A DNA stretch of 64,000 bases from Chamaelirium japonicum (taxonomy: Eukaryota; Streptophyta; Magnoliopsida; Liliales; Melanthiaceae): NCBI GenBank assembly GCA_947650365.1, contig OX393550.1, positions 50,036,594 to 50,100,593 on the forward strand. The letters are read 5' to 3'. Positions 11,552-22,983 of the stretch are shown here, one piece after another; the stretch's first letter is position 1, and each line of letters begins with the position of its first letter. The notes below the pieces were generated by a model. That model was not told where the DNA came from. It saw only the letters and a program-made list of their open reading frames with translations, and ran no database searches. The position numbers and the translations under genes were made by a program.

Positions 11552-14500
11552 GGGTATCACTAAAAGAATCTCTAAGGGCGCACGCCGTATGGCTTTTTAC
11601 AAGACCGAGGATCACCCTTTCCCCACCCTCTTATTACCCTAGTGGAGTCCAACTAGGACTTTTAGGTAGAGGAGGTGGTTCCCTACTTTCTTTCTCTCTA
11701 GGTAGTTTGGCCGCTCCTAGTGGGTTCCACTTGGGGTGTCCAAGGGATTAGTCAGAATACCATATATAGTACATGTGGTAGGATATCATGTCATCCTTAC
11801 AAGACTCTCCGGGTAAAAGATGTAGTAGGCTCTTGCTAATTGCGATTATTTTCCCGACCCACCCAACAAAAAATCACATACAAAAAGCTTAATCATAGTG
11901 TGTGTTGGAGTTGGTGTGTTCTAAGCTTGTAAAACTTGTTAAATCAATAAATAAGATTGAATATTCAGATAAGAATCGCATCTTGGTACGTAATATTGTT
12001 ACATGTTCTGAATAAAGAACAAGAAGCCATGGCTACATGGTAATCCACTTGAGCAGAAGACTAAGTGGACTAGTTCCATGTAACCTAAATATGCTCCCAG
12101 CTATGATTGGGTTGGTCGCCCTATCATGATAAACTGTTGGGATGACAGAGCATGAGTCGCCACCATATTCATCGCCAGGCATAGTGACAATGGTTGAACG
12201 GAACCAATACGATGCACAGGTCGGTGAGCAGACACCGATGCACTAAGTCGTGTTTTTTGGTTAGGGTAAATCGGTCCTAAACCCTGAGGAACCATGGCTG
12301 GTGGATTAACCAGTTGTGTGGTGCTTTGGCACACCAAAGTATGAGGATCTATTATGTGATCCAATACCACGGTGTGCTGGGTTACCCGGCTGGTGTCGTA
12401 TCGACGAAGAAGAAAATCCGCTACGGTTAAAAAATCCATACGAAGGTATAAATTCTTTAATACATAAATCTAGCGTAGAACATGAATTGCATCCATACTC
12501 ATAGATTCGTCTCACTAGATTATCGTTAAGAGTGTTCGATTCACGTGCTAGAATCATACATGCATATGTAGATTAGTTTTATGAAAATTAATTAATAGAA
12601 CACACCCCACCTATGATCAAGGTTCGAAAATTCCATTTCGATCAATATTTCGACCCCTCTGGATATGGAAATATTTTGTGGAAATATTTCGACAGTGTGG
12701 AAATATTGTGATTTTATAGAAATGGTGGAAATATTGATTTTTTAATAGAATTTTTCAGTGAATCTCTGCATAGTCATAAACCAAGTATATATACACAATT
12801 TGGAACACTCAGATAATAATTATTCCCAATCTACAGGTGTAGAGCATCACAAAGCATGTATTCTACATTTGAGTCTGTGAGTCTTGCTTGGTCCTGTTTT
12901 GATCTATGTTTTTAAAACAGCTTTTAATCTTTTTTGTGGATAAAAATATTTTCAAAATAAAGATTAGTTGATTGTTAAAATAATGCTTCAAACGATTTTG
13001 AAAACGGATTTAAAACAAGAAAGTTGTGCAAGTTTGAAATCGTGCAAAAATTATGCTGAAATGCAAAACACTGTTTTTTTACTAAGTCTGAAAAAATGAG
13101 TTTTTATAAAGAAAAGTTTTATACATTCAAAATTTTCTTTGACGGACCATGGTTTTCTAGATGTACTTGTAATTCTACATCTTGTGGAATTTTTTGAGCT
13201 AAAAATGAGTTGATTTAACCACTTTTCTGAACATACAAATTTTATGAAAAACCGAAAAAACTGTTTTCTCCTACTAAAACTGAAAACCTACTTTTTGATT
13301 CACTTGGTTTTTGATTTTTTTGATATTTTTATTGAAATCAAATGGGGGGGTATTTGCTTATTTACATATAATAACTTAAAGTAAATGGAGAAAATAAAAA
13401 TTAAGTAAAATAAATCTAGATATGTGATTGCATGCCTCCGGGGGGCAAACCCCGGGTTTATGTATTTATATGGATGGTTTTTCTTCTGTGTGTGGATTGT
13501 TTGGCCATAGTTGAGCAAGTGGTAGAGGTTGACCACCCTTGGCTTCTAGGTCCGTTTGGTAGGCATATTTTTCCTTTTTTTATAGTAATTGTGTACGAGC
13601 GAGCATTTACTCGAAGCATACTAGAGTTTTTTTCTGCTACAGGATTGAGATGGTGAACATGCCGTGAAGGTTCACTACCAGGAGGACGAGCGGAATCTTG
13701 AAGGACGAGGAGGACCTGGCGGAAGCGTGCACGATGATGGCAAAGGGCGAGAGGCGTCAAGAGATTGTGCGCAGTGGATTGTACCAGATCGGGGAACCTT
13801 GCGGAGGAAGCAGATAGCCTGTGTTGTGTTCTCTTGTTTTACATGGGTTGTCTACACGCTTTCAGTGAAATCCAAAGACGCCGGACCACTTTTGAATCCA
13901 ATGGGTTCTTGCTATTTTCTATCTTTTCCTCTTCTTTTAAGAGAAAATTTCTCTCTCTCTCTCTCTCTCTCTTGTGCAGTGAAGAGAAGGTGAGTTGGTT
14001 TGAGGATGAGGGCAATTTAGGAAGCTGAGTTGTGTTTTGTTCCCTTTAATAAAAATTATTATTTGTTATATTTTTACTAATTCATTTTTCATTATTTTGT
14101 TTGAGTTATTTATAGTTATTGTAGAAGTTCAATTTAAGTCCATTTATGTCAGTGTTTTTATTCTATTCTTAGACTTTGTTAGCTTTAAGAATATTTATGG
14201 AGTTCTTGATGGGGACATCGAGCCTCGGCCCTGGCGAGTGTACCAGCGCAGGAGGCGACATCTGAGCATGTGGTTCTAGCCATGTTGGCTATTGTTTTTT
14301 CTGTTTTGTTATTTGGCTTGTGTACTTTTAGTCCCACCTTGATTAGTGGGCTGTTTCGTCTGTCGTTGTAAGCCTATTTATAGGCCTTTCATCTTTGCCT
14401 TCAGTATGCAATGAATAAAAAAGCTTTTGTTTTCCTCCACATACGTGTTGAGAGAAACCAGGGTGAGGTGTGTGAAACCCAAACCTAAACCCTAGGCGTG

Positions 14501-14740
14501 TGAAACCCTAGGTTCAGGCTAGCGTGTGAAACCCTAGCCCTAATCTCCTTTGCCTCCCCGGTCCACCGCCCCCATTCTTCCCCTCTCTCTCTCTCCCCCG
14601 CCCCCGGTGTTGCTGCCCACCCGACCCCCTGCCCAGCCCGCCCCGCCCCGGTGTTGCTGCCCACCCGATCCGGACCCCCGGCCCTCGGCCTGCCCCCTCT
14701 CCCTCCTCGTGCCGCTGCCCACCCGATCCCCTCCATCCTC

Positions 14741-14776
<36 letters not shown>

Positions 14777-17700
14777 CAAACCAACCCGACCCGCCTGATC
14801 CGATCCCCCACTGACCCCGCCTCCTGGTGCCGCCGCCCACCCTGCGCCCTCCCTCCTCTCCCAACCAGCCGGCCCGATCCCCCCAACCTAACCCCTCTCC
14901 TTGACACCCGGTTCCCCACCCCTTCCATTCCCTTCCCCGAGTTCCAACCGAACCCCTCCCCTTCCCGTCCGACCGGCCCTCTTGCCCACCACCAACTACC
15001 ACCCGATCTCCTCCCCTTCCCCGCTGCCCAACCCAAGCCCCACCTCCCTACCCCGGCAGCCCATCCCCTCGGTATGACGCCATGGCCGATCCAGATGTTG
15101 ATCACGGTCTGATCGACGACTAAGACGGATTCCTTGATATCCGGTCTCCCTTCCTCGACTTCCAGTTCAGCGCAGGCGAGAGCGTGAAGGAGTACGTGGA
15201 GCGCATCACCTACCTCGTCGCCAAAGACGCGGAAGCACGACTGGGAATCTCGGAAAACCATCAACGGTGGCATCTCGGCGCGCCCGTACATCCCAACGTA
15301 CTAGCACTCCGGGCCCTCGCTCAAACCCCGGCTCAACCTGAGGACACCACATCGACATCGACCCCGCCGCCAGTTGAGATCCCTGAGGTCCCCCACAACC
15401 CTCAGTAGGTGAGTTTCCTTTTCCCCCGGTCAATATTGGAGGGTAACACCAAAGATCAACTCTCCTATATTTTATCTATGCAAAACTGCTGCCCACTTTG
15501 AATTGTGAGTTGTGAGATTCTGATTAACCCTGTTTGTTATTAGCCTTGACATTGCATGTGGAACCCTGCTGATATAACCAAGTATTTGTTGTTCGGTTAA
15601 TTAAGATTGGAATACCTGTTTGCGTGCCTGTTAGGTTTTGCTAAAACCATTAGCCATATTGTTTGTTTAAATTAATTTTCCATTTCGGCTCGGAGCAAAC
15701 TGGCGACCCTGTCGCTGCTCAACAAATCTTAAAATCCCTGTCAACACACACTGTTCCACATCAGTTCTATTGTGAAGAGTTGAAGTTAAGGGAAGCCCAT
15801 GGAAGGTATGACTAATGCAAATTGTTTGATCCAAAAGAATTAGGAAAAGGGTGGGAAATCCGCAAACCCGGGCGATTAAGATCTGTTGACGAATAGTCCC
15901 ACATCGGTGAGGGAGGCACCCATCACCCGCTTAATATACCCCCTGTGGACCTCCCCTTACAACCCGGGTTTTGAGGTGCGAGGGTATCTAACATGGTATC
16001 AGAGCTGGCCCGTCTCCTGCTCCCGCTCCCGCTTCGGGTGCTCCCCACCGATCGTGCCTTGCCACGCATGCTCCGTGTGGGAGGATCCTTGCCATGCGTG
16101 TTCCGCATGAGGGGGAGTGTTGACGAATAGTCCCACATCGGTGAGGGAGGCACCCATCACCCGCTTAATATACCCCCTGTGGACCTCCCCTTACAACCCG
16201 GGTTTTGAGGTGCGAGGGTATCTAACAAGATCATTGTTATTTCCTTTTGGTTTTGGGTACAGGGACGGAACTATGTATGGGAGGGGGGCCATGGCCCTCC
16301 CTCAATTATTTTTTTAAAATTTTATATAGTAAAAGTCTTGAATATTAGTATATAATTTTTTTTTGGGTTCATGCTTTGCGCCCCCTCCCCCCGAAATTAT
16401 TATGCTTTGGCCCCTCCCAATATAAATTCCTGGTTCCGTCCCTGCTTGGGTATATGATTTGAATTGTATTAAGAACCCAAGCTATGTTGTTAATCGATTA
16501 GGATTGGATAAGGAAGTCTATTCATAGTGTTTTAGTTTCCAATTCTTGCAAGGCGTCCTCCATAGTGTTGCATTAAGGGGAAATTATAGGATCCTTAAAA
16601 ATGAGGACTCTTGCAATTTCTGAAATTTCCCTAAGATTGGTGAATATTTTCCCTACTTATGTAATGTTCTCCATGTGCTAGAAATACTTGGGTGACCCCG
16701 TGTCTCTGTTCACCTTATCTAAGCCATTTTTAGCTGTTCTAGACCTATCTATTGGTAAATCTGATGGGATATAGCTTGTAGTTTCATATTCTTCTGTCGC
16801 CATTGACAACATTTGCTTCAAGTTAACAGGGCTGCAGTCTGACTTAGCTTTGGAGAGTGAAATTCAGATGACTGGAGTCTAACATTAGTTCGCCTATTAT
16901 TATTCATCCAGGTGGGATCATATCATGCTACGTCCATTTTGATCAATCTAAGGCCCCCATCACGTGGAATTGTCAGCAGGGGGATAGGTTTGGAAGGGTG
17001 TTCGAGCATACTGGCTGGACTTTGGGGTACAGGCACTGGATCGACCACACTGACTGAGAATGTGCACGCCATCGATGCGACCAAGATGGCAAGCAGAAAG
17101 GCCGTGGAACTTGGAGCGATTTTCTTGATTCTCTTCTCATTTGTAGGTAAGAAAATGCGTTAGACCCTAAAAAGGCATATTTAAATTCATGCTTGCATAT
17201 TATTCTGCATCTCAGTAGAGTACATAGTAAGTAGCTGACAAGTTTTTTACATAATGGTATATTTGCTTAATCAACATTTAGCTTCAATCATTCCATAAAC
17301 TTAAATTGATCTGTGACAGGTAAAGTGGGTGCACTTCTTGCTTCGATTCCACTGGCCTTGGCTGCATCAGTTCTGTGTTTCACATGGGCTCTAATTGTGG
17401 CACTTGGCCTGTCGACTTTGCAATACACTCAAACTGCGAGCTCCAGGAACATAATCATCGTTGGGTTCACCTTATTCATCTCCCTATCTGTCCCATCGTA
17501 TTTTCAGCAGTATCAGTCTAATTCCACCCTCATTCTGCCTGGTTATCTAGTACCTTACGCGGCAGGGTCATCTGGACCGGTTCATACTGGCAATAAAGGA
17601 GTAAGCTTCAACACCTATCTATTGTCTTATTAGCCTATGAATGCTGATCTTGCATCCTAACCAGTGTTTTAGTACTCGGTAAAACTCAGCGAGTCAGACC

Positions 17701-18730
17701 GAGTCGACTCGACTCAACCTAACCAGATTATGAGTCGAGTTATTCAATCGAGTCGAACTGAGTTTGGATAAAACTTGGCTGAGTTGGGATGAGTTTACTA
17801 GACTCAGGTGACTTTCGGAGTCGATTCTGAAGTTTGAGTTTATGAACAATGATCCTAACCTATAGCTATACACACATGAAACTTTATTATCTAGCATATT
17901 GCATCAACTGTAATTCCTACTTTTTACTCGGATAATATGGAAATATGGATGATGCAGAATAAAGAATCCTTTTGAAGGCTTAGTTTGTTCTATATAAACA
18001 CTGAGGGCACAACATCATAATGTTAATGACATGCAGATGGTGCACCTTTAGGTCTGATATACTGAATAAGTGAGTAGTCACGATAGTGGGATTTTGTTTC
18101 ATTTCAGCTCTTTGGAATGTAATTTGTGCCACAGAGATCAATGCAATTCCCTATATTAAATCTTATCTTCTACCCTCTTTGTCTAGACTCTTTCCTAATC
18201 TAGGCTAATCTTGGGGGTTGCTCCCTTGTTGCATGAGCTTAAACTGCAGAGCCCTCTCCAACCCCACCAACTGACCTTTTTGGTTTTTTGGCATATTGAT
18301 GATGGTTCCCTTGATAATTCTCCGGATTCAAACCAATAGAGCTCTCTTGATGATGCTCTCGTGCATGATGCTTTGTTACAGACTGTAGAGTTGTCTTCAG
18401 CCTAAATTCGATGTCTTGATATTGTTGAGTTGAATTGATGCGCATTTTGCAACAACACAATTATTCGATGTTGATCTAGGTTCTAACTGATTCTTTGACG
18501 ATGGGCAGTTCGATTACGCACTGAATTCCATTCTCTCGCTAAACATGGTGGTGGCTCTCATCGTGGCGTTTGTACTCGACAACACGGTCCCTGGTAGCAG
18601 GCAAGAGAGAGGGGTGTACATATGGTCAGCTCCTCGTAGCACCGACATGGATCCATCTTCTCTTGACCCTTACTTGTTGCCACAAAGAATTCGGTGCTTC
18701 TTCAGGTGGGTTAAATGGGTCGGTTCATGA
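9982..18730 (+). CDS. NAT12-like: Nucleobase-ascorbate transporter, NAT11/NAT12 type (3' four exons)
   Basis: Join 9982-10269, 16912-17146, 17320-17600, 18509-18730, giving about 341 C-terminal residues. All three introns are GT-AG and the frame stays open through every junction. The product belongs to the xanthine/uracil permease (NAT/NCS2) family of multi-spanning plasma-membrane carriers. Recognisable blocks are AYNYKGCSSNIPSSN, MKHCRTDVS, SLVASVDSVGSYHATS, GTGTGSTTLTENVHAI (NAT signature region, ENVHxxxxTK), GKVGALLASIP, YFQQYQ, LDNTVPGSRQERGVYIWS and the end RCFFRWVKWVGS. The long plant NAT11/12 subgroup is about 700 aa, so the N-terminal half lies upstream, beyond both copia elements and probably outside the window. 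Substrate is not inferable here. Confidence 0.85.
10583..11083. mobile_element. hAT-like nonautonomous element in the NAT intron
   Basis: The ends are TAGGGGTGTAAAAAC and GGGTAACACCCCTA (inverted). Flanking 8-mers TTTGTGGT and ATTGAGGT match at 6 of 8, consistent with an aged hAT target duplication. The inside is GGCCCGACC-rich and carries two direct copies of TGAAGTAGAxGGTAGTGTAG (10771 and 10900). Confidence 0.5.
10779..10840 (+). repeat. tRNA-like (SINE-type) segment
   Basis: TAGTGTAGCGGCTTGGTACG resembles a Pol III A box, and GTGTTCAAACCC about 35 bases later resembles a B box. This pattern is typical of tRNA-derived SINE heads. The leading motif is repeated at 10900-10936, perhaps bordering an insertion. 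Confidence 0.35.
11084..14283. other. NAT intron sequence with (GA)n and repeat debris
   Basis: AT-rich intron. It holds a (GA)n tract at 11483-11548, anonymous sequence to about 12610, then a segment starting CAAGGTTCGAAAATTCC with several GGAAATATT repeats (12620-12760) that looks like a decayed MITE. T/A-homopolymer-rich DNA follows, with a short (TC)n near 13952-13973. No coding exon is supported. Confidence 0.45.
14284..15720 (+). mobile_element. LTR-like segment, possibly a truncated Ty3/gypsy-type LTR
   Basis: The segment begins TGTTGGCTATTG. It shows a TATA-like CTATTTATAGG (about 14376) followed by AATGAATAAA (about 14410), in the order usual for an LTR promoter and R region. A C-rich leader with (CT)n at 14741-14774 follows. 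Near 15700 GGAGCAAACTGGCGACCCTG resembles the end of an LTR plus a TGGCGA-type primer-binding site. No partner LTR or pol gene is visible, so this stays inference. Confidence 0.3.
15064..15410 (+). pseudogene. Coding-like GC-rich fragment of unknown origin
   Basis: Open from 15184 (MKEYVERITYLVAKDAEARL) to a stop before GTGAGTTT at 15410. The same frame upstream reads FSAGES and is closed by a TAA near 15121. Codon-like composition and a donor-like GTGAGT suggest a captured exon. The product is not recognised. Confidence 0.25.
15884..16227 (+). mobile_element. TRIM retrotransposon (344 bp) with identical LTRs
   Basis: Two identical 110-bp LTRs lie at 15884-15993 and 16118-16227 (TGTTGACGAATAGTCCC to GGTATCTAACA). 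They enclose only 124 bp. A Met-tRNA PBS (TGGTATCAGAGC, 15994-16005) abuts the first LTR and a purine tract (GAGGGGGAG) precedes the second. The TSD is AGATC (15879-15883 and 16228-16232). It encodes nothing and must use proteins supplied in trans. LTR identity and the intact TSD indicate a recent insertion in the NAT intron. Confidence 0.93.
16260..16444. mobile_element. hAT-type MITE (185 bp)
   Basis: The ends are CAGGGACGGAAC and GGTTCCGTCCCTG. Flanking 8-mers are TTTGGGTA (16252-16259) and CTTGGGTA (16445-16452), 7 of 8 matching. It is non-coding. Confidence 0.75.
16445..16911. other. NAT intron tail
   Basis: Apparently unique AT-rich intron sequence ending in the acceptor TATTCATCCAG. 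No other feature is seen. Confidence 0.5.
16912..17146 (+). CDS. NAT12-like: NAT exon B
   Basis: Reads VGSYHATSILINLRPPSRGI through GLWGTGTGSTTLTENVHAID to LILFSFVG. It ends one base into a Gly codon before GTAAGAAA. It carries the NAT signature region, in which the glycine of the usual motif is His, as also known in plant NAT11/12. Confidence 0.88.
17320..17600 (+). CDS. NAT12-like: NAT exon C
   Basis: The acceptor is TGTGACAG, and the first two bases complete the Gly codon. Reads KVGALLASIPLALAASVLCF through SSRNIIIVGFTLF to GPVHTGNKG, then GTAAGC. It encodes several hydrophobic transmembrane segments. Confidence 0.88.
17601..18508. other. Last NAT intron, with a decayed MITE
   Basis: 908-bp intron. 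From about 17666 the sequence CAGTGTTTTAGTACTCGG and the GAGTCGA-rich stretch to about 17830 look like a degenerate hAT-type MITE. The rest is anonymous. Confidence 0.45.
18509..18730 (+). CDS. NAT12-like: NAT exon D (terminal)
   Basis: The acceptor is GATGGGCAG. Reads FDYALNSILSLNMVVALIVA, then LDNTVPGSRQERGVYIWS and the C-terminus FFRWVKWVGS with stop TGA at 18728-18730. The C-terminal FFRWVKWVG is characteristic of this transporter subgroup. Confidence 0.88.
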   Translation, partial: FDYALNSILSLNMVVALIVAFVLDNTVPGSRQERGVYIWSAPRSTDMDPSSLDPYLLPQRIRCFFRWVKWVGS

Positions 18731-19086
18731 CCCGATATCGTGTCGTGTCGCAGCCATTGATCAACTGACTTCCATCCATTTTGCTGGGTCTTGCACAATT
18801 CAGTCTCTGTGAAGACTCACATACAGTGAAGATGGAGATGGAGGCATTCTAATTCTTTAGTTTCAAGAAAATAAACATTATAGTGGGAATGCTGAAAGGG
18901 TGGTAAGGTGTTTGTTGTATTCCTTGTAAGAGATTTGCAGAGACATCACTCAGTTGTTGCTCTTCATAATTGTCAAAGGAAAATCAATACACCATTGTTT
19001 CAGTTTGTTTACATAATATACACGAAAACAATCTTATAATCAAATCTTCGATTCTAGGTGGACCCAGTTTGATGTAACTAAAAATT
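18731..19086 (+). terminator. NAT 3' UTR and probable poly(A) region
   Basis: AATAAA at about 18870 lies 140 bp after the stop, with TTGT-rich sequence following (TTTGTTGTATTCC). This fits a plant near-upstream poly(A) element. No transcript end can be proved from sequence. Confidence 0.4.
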
Positions 19087-19255
19087 GCTATTCAGCCATC
19101 CTGGTTTCCATCCGGATCGGGCCATCCAGATGTGGCACTGATCACAGCCGTCCATTGCACCTAGCCATGAATGGCGATCATCCAAAGGGACAGTTCTGAT
19201 TAGATGCCATGTCAGGATGGCCCCATTCGGATGGAAAACCGGGTGGCTGAATAGC
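19087..19255. mobile_element. Palindromic MITE (169 bp)
   Basis: The ends are GCTATTCAGCCATCCTGG and CCGGGTGGCTGAATAGC (inverted), with flanking ATT on both sides (19084-19086, 19256-19258). The 3-bp TSD suggests PIF/Harbinger relatives. Confidence 0.6.
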
Positions 19256-19284
19256 ATTCCTACTTGATGTAATCTCGGTGACAA

Positions 19285-19621
19285 TGTTGAGGTTTGCTTC
19301 ACGCCTCAAAACCTGGCTCATAAGGGGAGGTCCACAGGGGGTCTATTAAGCGGGTGATGGGTGCCTCCCTCACCGATGTGGGACTATTCGTCAACACTTT
19401 CCCTAACGTGGATCACACGTGGTAAGGATCCTCCCACGCGGAGCACGTGTGGCAAGGCACAATCGGTGGGGAGCACTCGGAACTGAAGCATGAGCAGGAG
19501 ACGGGTCACCATGTTAGATACGCTCACGCTCCAAAACCCGGGTCATAAGAGGAGGTCAACAAGGGGTCTATTAAGCAGGTGATGGGTGCCTCTCTCACCG
19601 ATGTGGGACTATTTGTCAACC
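19285..19621 (-). mobile_element. Second, older copy of the same TRIM
   Basis: Reverse orientation. The LTRs are about 19285-19396 and 19512-19621, both recognisable as the LTR of the TRIM at 15884 (CACCGATGTGGGACTATT in each). The interior again contains GAGCACTC and GGCAAGGCAC-like sequence, but the PBS is damaged (ACCATG instead of GATACCATG). Many substitutions and no clear TSD indicate an older insertion. Confidence 0.8.
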
Positions 19622-19695
19622 TCTTCAAATTCTTGGGGGTTAGTTATTGATGGAAATCGGATGAGCGTCAGAAAGAATGTGGACCGAAAAACTAA

Positions 19696-19972
19696 GCCCT
19701 TGTTTGATAACGGGAAAGCTAGCCCCCGTGTTCGCTTGTCACTTAAATAGTGAAAAACTCATGTTTGATAACGTGGGCGGCTGAAAATTGTGGATGCGTA
19801 GTTCTTTAAAATTGGTGAAAAGTGGATTCAAAGCCAAACCCTCCGATGTACGTTTCAATGAAAGCCATAGGCATCCATAGATTTCAGGTCCGTGTTATCA
19901 AACATGAATCAAAATGGTTGTTTTCATGGATCCATTCTGAGGATTTTCAGATACGTACTATCAAATAAAGGC
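19696..19972. mobile_element. Tourist-like MITE (277 bp)
   Basis: The ends are GCCCTTGTTTGATAACG and CTATCAAATAAAGGC, with TAA on both sides (19693-19695, 19973-19975). TSD TAA fits PIF/Harbinger. It is non-coding. Confidence 0.6.
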
Positions 19973-20583
19973 TAAGCTTAGAGGAGAAACAGAACGAGGA
20001 ATTTATATGAAAACCCTTCCAACTGTTCAAGAAAAAAAAAAGAAGTTAATTTGGTGTTGGTTATTCTAAGACGGTATATGAGTGCTATAAGTTGATTATG
20101 TGTGTACATCTATCATATTGTTCTCGTGCAAATTGGATAGTTGCAAGATGTTTTTTCCCAAAATGGCTCCCAATTCTCACGAATTGTTGGGAATGGATCC
20201 AGTTGCTTTTTGCATTACTTTTTTGATCATTTTTTTGTTACGGACTAAAAAAACCCCTAGACTTATAAAGGGCTTCACTCCCCTTTCGATCTTTGATGCT
20301 TTGGAGAGAGACACATGGTGTATCCCATTTCAATGGCCATGATTGGGCCATAGGATGAATCTTAGGGGGATGCCAGTACGGTGACCGACTGCAGCCCACC
20401 ACTTGCCGTCGTTGCCTGTTCGTCACCGTCGACCACCGGCGGGTACCTCCCACCGATGACGCCACCCCGTCGGCCACCACCCCCACTGACCATCGGTTGC
20501 CCGCGGCTGGCGCCTCGTCGGCCACTAACCACGGTGGCCGATGGGGCAGTGAGGGTGGTAGCCAGTGGCAATGGCGGTGGGTG
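19973..20583. other. Left flank of the CACTA element
   Basis: Contains CACGAATTGTTGGGAATGGA (20178 onward). Its reverse complement recurs at 32589-32633, on the far side of the CACTA, so the pair could be remnants of an older inverted-repeat element. 20382-20583 is GC-rich and is duplicated at 23203-23404. Confidence 0.4.
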
Positions 20584-21439
20584 CACTACACTAGAACATC
20601 CCAATAACAACAGTCTTTGACCTTCGTTTAATCAAATTAATGACGGTCGGAACGCGTCGTCATGTACGTCTTTTATCAGCCTCGTATTATACGTTGTTTG
20701 AAACAACAGACTTTTAAATAAACGACGGTTAGAACATGTCGTTTGTTTTAGTAAACGACGGTCGTAAACTGTCATTACGCTGGCGATATTTTTTTAACAA
20801 AACGGATGGTTCAGTAAACGATGGTCTAAGACCACCGTTATACTGACGATATTTTTTTAATAAAAATTGATGGTCCAGTATACGACGGTGGAAGACCGTT
20901 GTTTATGTACAATTTTTTTTTCAAAACCAGTGAGCTACTGCTAGATGTTTTGCATATATACAACAACCAATACAAACTAAATACACTATTTACATCCAAC
21001 CACCAACCAACATCTAATACAAACTAAATACAGAATTTACATCCAAGCACCACCCAACATCCAATACAAACTAAATACACAATAAAAACAAAATATGATT
21101 ACATCCGATTACAAACTATGCACATATTCGATTACAAATATGCAACATTAAACCATTCAAAAACATTCAACCACAAAAACATAATACGATTACATCCAAC
21201 AACATTCAACCATAAAATGTACAACAAAAAAAAAACAATTACAACTAACATCCCCAAAAAGTAAATCCAACCTCCACCTTCCGATCCCGGGAAAAAAGAG
21301 GAGGATTAGAATTTTCAATTACATTTTACATAAAATTGTTCAATTATATTTTACATTTACCGTGCTCAAATTTAAAATGCGAGACGAATTCATAATTATA
21401 TCACTTGTTTTATCTCTAAAATTGTTCAATTAAATTGTG

Positions 21440-22690
21440 AACCCTAATTATGCCGGATTTTAGCCAATTCATATAACTTTGGACCGATTCGGCCGACTTT
21501 GGAACAATTCGACACTTGACGTACCCGAATGGACCTTAGGTCTCTAAAATGGCCAGATTAGATTATGAACCATAATCACGCACTAATTGAGCCGATTCAT
21601 ACTCTTCGAGTCCGAATCAAGTCGATTCAATCCGATTCGTGCTCGATTCATACTTAAATCACTCGTTTGCATCTAAATCGATTCAATTACATTTGGAACC
21701 CTATATGTGCAGGATTTTGACCAATTCATGCAACTTTGGACCAATTCAACCGATTCGATCTGCTTTGAAACGAATGGACCGTTTCATGTCTAAAATGGCC
21801 GGATTAGATTATGAACCATAATCATGCACTAATTTGGCCGATTCATTATATTCGAGCATGGATCGAGTCGATTCAATCCGATTCGTGCTCAATTCATGTT
21901 TAAATCACTTGTTTGTATCTAAAACTATTCAATTACATTTGGTATATGTACCAGATTTCGACCAATTCAAGCAACTTTGGATCGATTGGACCGACTTGGG
22001 AACGATTCGACACTTGACGTACCCGAATGGACCGTTTGATCTCTAAAATGGCCGGATTAGATTATGAACCCTAATCACGCCATAATTGGACCGATTCATA
22101 CTCTTCGAGCCCAGATCGAGTAGATTCAATCCGATGCATACTAGATTCATACTTAAATCACTCGTGTGCATCTAAAACGATTCAATTGCATTTGGAACCC
22201 TATATGTGTCGGATTTCGGCCAATTCATGCAACTTTGGACCGATTCGACAGACTTTGGAATAATTCGACATTTGGTGTACCCGAATGGACCGTTTGATCT
22301 CTAAAATGGCCAAATTAAATTATGAACCCTAATCACGCCCTAATTGGGCTGAATCATACTATTTGAGTTTGGATCGAGTTGATTCAATCCGATGCATGCT
22401 TGATTCATACTTAAATCACTCATTTGCATCTAAAACGATTCAATTACATTTGGAACCTTATATGTGCCAGATTTTGACCAATTCATGCAACTTTGGACCG
22501 ATTCAATCAACTTTGGAACGATTCGACACTTGGTGTACCCGAATGGACCGTTCAATCTCTAAAACGACCGGATTAGATTATGAAGCCTAATCACATTCTA
22601 ATTGGGCTGATTCATACTATTCGAGCCCAGATCGAGTCGATTCAATCCGATTCGAGCCTGGATTAGATTATGAACCCTAATCATGTCCTA
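21440..22690. repeat. Tandem repeats of about 250 bp in duplication unit 1
   Basis: About five degenerate units, marked by GATTCATACT...TTCGAG at 21594, 21840, 22093, 22351 and 22609 (spacing 246-258 bp). Each unit includes CAACTTTGGACCGATTC and GGATTAGATTATGAACC. Confidence 0.8.
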
Positions 22691-22788
22691 ATTAAATGTC
22701 ACCACCGTTTTTGTCCCTAAAAATCGCTTATTTTGTCCCTGAAATGATTCAAAACTATTTGTGCTCTAATCCATAATAATTAACAATA

Positions 22789-22983
22789 TTATGATACATA
22801 CCTGTCAGTGGAGACGGAGAAAGCAAACTGGCTAGAAGAAAGAGCCCACCACTCTCCTAAGACTTCATCCACAGCCTTGGCGGTAAGCACTGGTGCATCA
22901 GGGTCATGAGCTACGTCCAAAACGACCCTCTGTAATCCAGGGGGAACCGGATCACTACCATACACCACACTTCCAACCCCCAA
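22789..22983 (-). pseudogene. Exon-like fragment of unknown gene, copy 1
   Basis: The open minus-strand frame reads GVGSVVYGSDPVPPG, then VLTAKAVDEVLGEWW and FAFSVSTDRY, ending at a strong donor-like AG/GTATGT. It follows the transposase block WPDFA...WPVMIVPY without belonging to any transposase domain I recognise. It may be a captured host exon or a fast-evolving transposase exon. The protein is conserved between both duplication units. Confidence 0.4.

Noticed and set aside
14485-15291. 268-residue minus-strand frame and overlapping frames
   Set aside because: Gly/Arg/Glu-rich antisense reading of a C-rich leader with (CT)n; no family resemblance.
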